DNA of 8,920 nt from Candidatus Bathyarchaeota archaeon (GTDB lineage: Archaea; Thermoproteota; Bathyarchaeia; Bathyarchaeales; Bathyarchaeaceae): contig JAOZIC010000012.1 of NCBI GenBank assembly GCA_026014605.1, forward strand, positions 1 to 8,920, written 5' to 3'. The position numbers and the translations under genes are program-made. The number at the start of each line of letters is the position of its first letter. Positions within the stretch are counted from its first letter, which is position 1. Positions 4,876 to 8,920 of the stretch are shown here, piece after piece. The notes under the pieces are model-generated. The model did not search any database. It was not told the origin of the DNA and saw nothing but the letters and a program-made list of their open reading frames with translations.

Positions 4876-6420
4876 ATGAGCAGGATTAAAAAAAGGGGTC
4901 CTGTATTTTCCATTTTTTTTGTATTTACTTTGTTAATGCTAATTGTGCCTATCAAGGCAGTTCCTGAAAATTATGAGGTGGTTCCGTTGTGGGGACCATA
5001 TCTTACTGATGCCAGTGAGACGAGCATAACGGTTAACTGGCGAACAGAAAATGCCACCAATGGCACTGTTTTTTATGCTACTGAAGAATACTTCGACAAC
5101 TATGAAAGCTATAACATGTCCATTGACGGCTTTGAACGTGAACTGCATCATGTTCAGTTGAATGGGCTGTCACCAAATACTACATATCACTACCGCGTGT
5201 TAATTGGCGAAAAGTATACCGCCGACCACACGTTCACAACGTTCGGTAGTGACTGTTTTACTTTCATTGTGTACGGGGATTCGCAAGAGCAGTTTCCCAG
5301 TTTTACTCAGTTGGAGAGGCACAAATTTGTTGCCGACAGTATTGCTGCAGAGAGTGACGTTTCTTTCATTTTACATTGTGGAGACTTGGTTGGTGATGTT
5401 GACAATGCCGAAGAGTGGGACCGGTTTTTCGAAGTTACACGTTCAGCCTTGGCTGAAATACCCATATTTCCTGTGCTTGGCAATCATGAGGGTAACTCCT
5501 CTAACTACTATGAGTTTTTTGGGGTTTCTGAGTGGTATTCTTTTGATTGTGGTAATGCTCATTTTGCCATGTTGGATAGTAATTTGTGTACTGCTATTCA
5601 GGCGGAGTGGCTTGTTGACGACTTGAGTGTTGATTCAACATTCAAGTTTGCTGTGTTTCATCATCCGCTATACAGTTCCACTTCTACTCATTGGGGTGGA
5701 TGGCTTGACTTGCGTGATGATTGGGAACCAGTGTTTATTGATAATGGCGTTACTTCCGTTTTCAATGGTCACGTGCACGCATATGAGCGGTGCTATGAAA
5801 ACGGAATTCACTATGCGGTTTTAGGAATTGGCGGTGGACCTTGTTACTTGTTGGCTGAGGAAAAGATAGATGGTTATTGCAACAGTTTTGAGAACACGCT
5901 CGGTTATGCCAGAGTGACAGTGAACGGAAACGAAGCCTACATGGAAATAATAAAAGTAGCTGATGTTTCCGGTTATGACGTAACTTATGTTTATCCACAA
6001 AACACAATCTTTGAAACAATCAGTTTGACGTCAGAGCAGCTTTCATCAAGTTCTTCACTTGTGGCAACCGCAAATCTGATACTGTCTAGTGTGGGCATTG
6101 AGGTTGACCGAGACAGTATCGACTATGGTGATGTTGTTGCGGGCAGAAGTTCGGCGGTGGAAACTGTGGGTATTACGAATATGGGTAATACCGCTTGCAA
6201 TGTGAGCCTGCAGGTTGTTGGCTCGAATGCAGTCGCACAAGAATTTTACGAACAGTCCATGTACATAGACGGCATTCCCTATGCTGTTGATGCGGTTATT
6301 GCCGGTATTGCAGTTGAGGGGTCAGAGAACGTTGACACCCAGCTTCAAGTGCCAGTATCATGGACTGAAGACATCGGATTACAGGAGGCGAGTTTAATTT
6401 TTTGGGCTGAAGCTTCGTAA
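4876..6420 (+). CDS. Secreted metallophosphoesterase (purple acid phosphatase-like) with shared C-terminal domain
   Basis: A 514-residue exported protein. Residues 1-28 are a signal peptide (RIKKR, then a long hydrophobic core). About 37-127 is the fibronectin-like N-domain of purple acid phosphatases (WGPYLTDAS, NGLSPNTTYHYRV). About 129-370 is the calcineurin-like core with its metal-ligand motifs intact: GDS (Asp135), GDLVGD (Asp170), GNHE (Asn203, His204), FHHP (His262-263), GHVH (His299, His301). The Tyr that follows the second Asp (GDxxY) in true purple enzymes is Gly173 here, so it is probably not purple. A phosphomonoesterase or diesterase acting outside the cell is expected; the substrate is unknown. 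Residues 394-514 are the shared domain. ATG 4876 gives a good signal peptide but has no SD; TTG 4861 is an alternative. It is probably co-transcribed with 3263. Confidence 0.9.
   Translation: MSRIKKRGPVFSIFFVFTLLMLIVPIKAVPENYEVVPLWGPYLTDASETSITVNWRTENATNGTVFYATEEYFDNYESYNMSIDGFERELHHVQLNGLSPNTTYHYRVLIGEKYTADHTFTTFGSDCFTFIVYGDSQEQFPSFTQLERHKFVADSIAAESDVSFILHCGDLVGDVDNAEEWDRFFEVTRSALAEIPIFPVLGNHEGNSSNYYEFFGVSEWYSFDCGNAHFAMLDSNLCTAIQAEWLVDDLSVDSTFKFAVFHHPLYSSTSTHWGGWLDLRDDWEPVFIDNGVTSVFNGHVHAYERCYENGIHYAVLGIGGGPCYLLAEEKIDGYCNSFENTLGYARVTVNGNEAYMEIIKVADVSGYDVTYVYPQNTIFETISLTSEQLSSSSSLVATANLILSSVGIEVDRDSIDYGDVVAGRSSAVETVGITNMGNTACNVSLQVVGSNAVAQEFYEQSMYIDGIPYAVDAVIAGIAVEGSENVDTQLQVPVSWTEDIGLQEASLIFWAEAS
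6055..6417 (+). repeat. Shared 121-codon C-terminal domain, copy 2
   Basis: Residues 394-514 of the phosphoesterase, following a short Ser-rich linker. It has the same landmarks as copy 1: GIEVDRD, IDYGDVVAG, ITNMGN with Cys, FYEQSMYID, IAVEG, TQLQVPVSW and the terminal IFWAEAS. It has no indels relative to copies 1 and 3 by length. Confidence 0.85.
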
Positions 6421-6427
6421 AAATCTG

Positions 6428-6434
6428 TTTTTTT
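6428..6434 (+). terminator. T-run after the phosphoesterase gene
   Basis: Seven Ts start 8 bases after the stop codon, a plausible archaeal terminator. It separates this unit from the promoter at 6527. Confidence 0.4.
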
Positions 6435-6466
6435 AGGCGATTTCTGCGCCCTAGCATCGGAGCAGA

Positions 6467-6483
6467 AGAGACTGGTGGTCTCT
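6467..6483. repeat. Perfect short inverted repeat upstream of promoter copy 3
   Basis: AGAGAC (6467-6472) and GTCTCT (6478-6483) pair perfectly around a 5-base loop. TTCTGC (6442-6447) and GCAGAA (6462-6467) form a second possible stem nearby. These could be part of the preceding terminator or a regulator site; nothing decides between them. Confidence 0.3.
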
Positions 6484-6526
6484 GGTGAATCAGAAGACGC
6501 TGTAAATGGTTTTATTAATACATATC

Positions 6527-6549
6527 GAAATATTTTTATAAACATATCG
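6527..6549 (+). promoter_or_regulatory. Shared 23-nt promoter element, copy 3
   Basis: The element begins GAAATATTTTTAT and ends CATATCG. The core TTTTTAT (6533-6539) predicts transcription from about 6560-6565. The gene's AAAGGAG SD (6565-6571) follows at once. CATATCG also occurs at 6521-6527, so it flanks the box as a direct repeat at a 22-base offset (two helical turns). Confidence 0.65.
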
Positions 6550-6579
6550 ATAATAAATTCGACTAAAGGAGAGGGAAAG

Positions 6580-8136
6580 GTGAAAATTAAGTTAAAAATA
6601 TTTATCATTTCTACATGTGTGCTCTTGCTGGTAACAGCAGCACCTAACTTATGTATACTAGCTGAAGGTGGATTAGCCGATACACCGTGGCCCACATACG
6701 GCTACGACCTTCAAAATACAGGACAAAGCCCATATGTTGGGCCTCAAGAACCCACACTCAAGTGGGCCATAGACATATCTAGTGGCACCATATATGCGCA
6801 ACCAGTAATTGGTGCCGATGGCAGCATATATTTTGGCGCATGTAATCCTGGCGCATTCTTTGCCATCAATCCCGATGGCACAACAAAGTGGACTCTTGAA
6901 CCCGCAGAAGACTGCTATTTTGAGACTACCGCAGCAATAGCTGAAGATGGCACAATATATGTTTGCATGTATCTTTCAGACAGTTCTGCAGGAACTCTTT
7001 ATGCTCTTGACCCTGCTGATGGCAACATTGAGTGGATGTTTAATGTGTCTACTGGTATGTTTAATTCCCCGAAGATAGGTGCTGATGGCACAATCTATTT
7101 TGCTGATGAAACAACTTTTTTCGCGCTTAACCCTGATGGTACAGAAAAGTGGAGCTTCGACACAGACTACTGTTGGCCTTGGTACACTTCTTTGGCAATA
7201 GGTGCTGATGGCACAATCTATCTTTTGGTCGATTATTCATTATACGCATTTAATCCAGACGGTACAGTGGAGTGGAGCTTTGAAGTCGATAACTATTCTT
7301 CGGCGACTGCAGTAGGTGCTGATGGTACCATCTATATTGTACTAAATGCGGACAAGTTGTATGCGGTTAACCCTGATGGCACGGAAAAGTGGGTGGTCGA
7401 TTCTGATGAATTTTTCTTTGTGGCTGTAGGTGCTGATGACACAGTCTACACCACTGGCAAGATGGGTGTACGCGCATTCAGTAGTGACGGCGTTGAGTTA
7501 TGGCATTTTGTTCTTGGTGAATATGATGCTCCAAGCCCTCCAGTAATAGGTGCTGATGGCACACTCTACTTTGTGGCTACGGACGACAACAAGTTCGTCT
7601 ACGCACTGAATCCTGATGGCACCGAAAAGTGGAGTTACCCCACTGAGTACAATAATGCGGGTTGCCCCACCATAGGGTCTGATGGCACTCTATATGCTCC
7701 TTCAGGCAACTGGCCAGGCTCCAAACTCTACGCGATTGAGGGACCAGAAGTAGAAGAGACCGTGAGTTCATCATTGAATGCCACCGCCAACGTTGTTATT
7801 TTGATGACTGGTATAGAGGTGGACCGAGATAGCGTTGACTATGGTGAGCTTGTTTCAGGTAGAAACTCAGCAGTGGAAACAATCGGCATCACAAACACGG
7901 GTACCGTTCAGTGCAACGTGACTATCGAGGTTGAAGGCGCTGATGCAGACGCCCAGAACTTCTACGAACAGTCACTGTACATAGATGAGAACCTCTACAA
8001 CATTGAAACAGTAATTGCAAGCATCGCAGTTGAAGGAACAGAGAACGTTGACACCCAACTCAAAGTGCCAGCATCATGGGCCGACGACCTAGGAACTCAA
8101 GAAGCGACTTTCATCTTCTGGGCTGAAGAGTCATGA
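6580..8136 (+). CDS. Secreted PQQ-type eight-repeat beta-propeller with shared C-terminal domain
   Basis: A 518-residue exported protein. GTG 6580 is chosen because it directly begins a signal peptide (KIKLKIFIISTCVLLL, cleavage around residue 28-30) and AGGAG lies about 9 bases upstream; the frame is open further upstream but lies across the promoter. After WPTYGYDLQNTGQS come eight copies of a G(A/S)DGT(I/L)Y motif, at about residues 78, 121, 167, 208, 246, 284, 324 and 366. Most are followed by LYALNPDGTEKW-type strands, as in PQQ/BamB-like propellers. Eight repeats fit one eight-bladed propeller. Such folds bind ligands or partner proteins; no quinone-enzyme catalytic residues are evident, so a binding or scaffold role is more likely. 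Residues 398-518 are the shared C-terminal domain. The stop overlaps an ATG (ATGA) and the 8251 gene follows, probably in one transcript. Confidence 0.9.
   Translation: MKIKLKIFIISTCVLLLVTAAPNLCILAEGGLADTPWPTYGYDLQNTGQSPYVGPQEPTLKWAIDISSGTIYAQPVIGADGSIYFGACNPGAFFAINPDGTTKWTLEPAEDCYFETTAAIAEDGTIYVCMYLSDSSAGTLYALDPADGNIEWMFNVSTGMFNSPKIGADGTIYFADETTFFALNPDGTEKWSFDTDYCWPWYTSLAIGADGTIYLLVDYSLYAFNPDGTVEWSFEVDNYSSATAVGADGTIYIVLNADKLYAVNPDGTEKWVVDSDEFFFVAVGADDTVYTTGKMGVRAFSSDGVELWHFVLGEYDAPSPPVIGADGTLYFVATDDNKFVYALNPDGTEKWSYPTEYNNAGCPTIGSDGTLYAPSGNWPGSKLYAIEGPEVEETVSSSLNATANVVILMTGIEVDRDSVDYGELVSGRNSAVETIGITNTGTVQCNVTIEVEGADADAQNFYEQSLYIDENLYNIETVIASIAVEGTENVDTQLKVPASWADDLGTQEATFIFWAEES
6811..7740 (+). 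repeat. Tandem propeller-blade repeats
   Basis: Eight diverged units of about 38-46 codons. The segment GGTGCTGATGGCACAATCTA and close variants recur at DNA level, as does the block encoding NPDGTEKWS. The sixth unit is the most diverged (GADDTVY, with a Ser-Asp-Gly strand in place of NPDG). Confidence 0.8.
7771..8133 (+). repeat. Shared 121-codon C-terminal domain, copy 3
   Basis: Residues 398-518 of the propeller protein, again after a short Ser-containing linker. Landmarks are GIEVDRD, VDYGELVSG, ITNTGT with Cys, FYEQSLYID, IAVEG, TQLKVPASW and the terminal IFWAEES. The final DNA segment (from GGAACTCAAGAAGC onward) is nearly identical to copy 1. Confidence 0.85.
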
Positions 8137-8157
8137 AAACACAGGAGAGATGTAAAC

Positions 8158-8199
8158 ATGAAATCTAGCATGAAACAAGAGAGGCGAACTACTAAATGA
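8158..8199 (+). CDS. Leader mini-ORF 1 before the 8251 gene
   Basis: Thirteen codons encode MKSSMKQERRTTK. AGGAGA (8143-8148) lies 9 bases upstream, which is good spacing. Its TGA overlaps the start of the next mini-ORF in ATGA (8196-8199). It may be translated as part of a coupled leader; unproven. Confidence 0.3.
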   Translation: MKSSMKQERRTTK

Positions 8200-8249
8200 A
8201 AAATAATGGAAAACAAACTGAAACCGTGAATAAAGCAGGAGGGAATTGA
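8196..8249 (+). CDS. Leader mini-ORF 2 abutting the 8251 gene
   Basis: Seventeen codons encode MKNNGKQTETVNKAGGN. The TGA is one base (C) before the main ATG, and the main gene's AGGAGGG (8237-8243) lies in its last codons, exactly as in the leader at 3181-3261. The N-x-K-Q-x-E and N-K-x-G-G positions match that leader. Translational coupling is the likely meaning if it is real; common ancestry of the leader DNA is the alternative. Confidence 0.38.
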   Translation: MKNNGKQTETVNKAGGN

Positions 8250-8250
8250 C

Positions 8251-8920
8251 ATGAAAACAAAATGTCGGGAGTTAACGCTGGTGGCTATACTGATATTGTC
8301 TGTGGTGATGCCGTTAACTGTATCTCAGGTAATGGCATCCAATGCTACCTCATCTGTTCACATTGTCAAATATGCTGCAGATGATACAATAATTGCTGAA
8401 ACCACCAAAACTTACGAGTGGCTGCGGGATAATCTGCCCCAGCATGGGGACGGAGTAACCCATTACTACCACCAAGGACCCATTTTTGAGGGTGACGTGT
8501 GGGACCCAACAGAGACTGAAAACTTGAAAGATAAAGGGGCTGTTATGGGTACTGCGCTTAAAGACCTCTGTGACCTTGTTGGCGGTATGTCCTCTGGAAA
8601 TGAAATTATGCTGAAGGCTGTAGATGGCTGGTCCACAAGATTCGCTTACGAGAATATCTATGAACCACGAGATGAACAGGGCGTAATCGCTCTTTGCTGG
8701 TATAACGGGGAAGATGCACTGTTTGGAGAACGTTACGGCGAAGGTTATCCTGGAAACTATTACACTGCCATGCAGATTGTCTTTTTGGCGGGTACAACTA
8801 ACGTAAATGGCGAGTATGTTTTCGGTAACTCGGATATGCAGCTGTGTCTGACAGAAGAAAAATACCAACATTTCTACGAAGGGCTTCCCAGCACTAACGG
8901 ACTTTCGGGCAAGTGGATTA
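8251..8920 (+). CDS. Paralogue of the 3263 secreted protein, 5' part
   Basis: 223 codons are open to the window end, so the C-terminal part is missing. The signal peptide is about residues 1-29 (MKTKCREL, hydrophobic core, cleavage near SQVMA/SN). The rest matches domain 1 of the 3263 protein: DGVTHYYHQGPIF, then ALKDLCDLVGGMSSGNEI, FAYENIYEPRDEQG, and near the edge YQHFYEGLPSTNGLSGKW, which precedes the sulfite-oxidase-like domain in the paralogue. AGGAGGG lies 7 bases before the ATG. No shared promoter element is present between it and 6580, so it is probably expressed with the propeller gene. I predict a sulfite-oxidase-like domain and perhaps the shared C-terminal domain beyond the window. 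Confidence 0.85.
   Translation, partial: MKTKCRELTLVAILILSVVMPLTVSQVMASNATSSVHIVKYAADDTIIAETTKTYEWLRDNLPQHGDGVTHYYHQGPIFEGDVWDPTETENLKDKGAVMGTALKDLCDLVGGMSSGNEIMLKAVDGWSTRFAYENIYEPRDEQGVIALCWYNGEDALFGERYGEGYPGNYYTAMQIVFLAGTTNVNGEYVFGNSDMQLCLTEEKYQHFYEGLPSTNGLSGKWI

Noticed and set aside
6475..6579. N-terminal extension of the propeller protein from the upstream in-frame start
   Set aside because: The extension would run through the shared promoter element and precede a signal peptide; GTG 6580 has an SD and starts the signal peptide directly.
6811..7740. Regular repeats considered as a CRISPR or non-coding tandem array
   Set aside because: The units are in frame, diverged and of variable length, and encode propeller strands.
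8350..8871. 173-codon minus-strand ORF
   Set aside because: It lies antisense to the signal-peptide-bearing paralogue of the 3263 gene, whose plus-strand frame matches that paralogue residue by residue.

Overview
The window reads as an archaeal chromosome fragment, moderately AT-rich. Genes are preceded by TATA-like boxes rather than bacterial -35/-10 pairs. Strong Shine-Dalgarno (SD) sites (AGGAGG/AGGAGGG) are common, GTG and TTG starts occur, and the two recognisable housekeeping genes have an archaeal purine-salvage flavour. The lineage cannot be fixed from sequence alone; an uncultivated mesophilic or moderately thermophilic archaeon is my inference.

Left part (1-1730): the 3' end of a methylthioadenosine phosphorylase gene converges on a minus-strand purine-type phosphoribosyltransferase gene, with a terminator-like hairpin and T-tract between them. 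A small one-helix membrane protein (1220-1450) and a 42-residue, very basic protein with a TTG start (1602-1730) follow. A mostly non-coding AT-rich stretch (about 1731-2123) then separates this housekeeping part from the rest.

Right part (2124-8920): a cluster of secreted or cell-surface protein genes, all on the plus strand. They are (a) a 178-residue beta-rich ectodomain with signal peptide and C-terminal membrane anchor; (b) a 514-residue secreted protein with a sulfite-oxidase-like (molybdopterin-oxidoreductase-fold) domain; (c) a secreted metallophosphoesterase of purple-acid-phosphatase architecture; (d) a secreted eight-repeat PQQ-type beta-propeller; and (e) a paralogue of (b), cut by the window end. 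Proteins (b), (c) and (d) have unrelated N-terminal parts. All three finish with the same 121-residue C-terminal domain, which ends FWAE(A/E)S exactly at the stop codon.

Three promoters in the cluster share a 23-nt TATA-containing element (2124, 3119, 6527). This implies co-regulation of three transcription units: 2229; 3263 with perhaps 4876; and 6580 with 8251. Upstream of 2229, 3263 and 8251 lie short leader ORFs that have SD-like sequences and stop at, or overlap, the start of the main gene. The 3263 and 8251 leaders resemble each other. In contrast, 6580 has its SD directly behind the promoter and no leader ORF.

My working interpretation is a co-regulated cell-surface module in which a common C-terminal domain targets or retains different passenger domains on the envelope. 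The membrane-anchored protein (a) is a possible partner. The shared domain, shared promoter and leader ORFs are visible in the sequence; the sorting or attachment role is inference.
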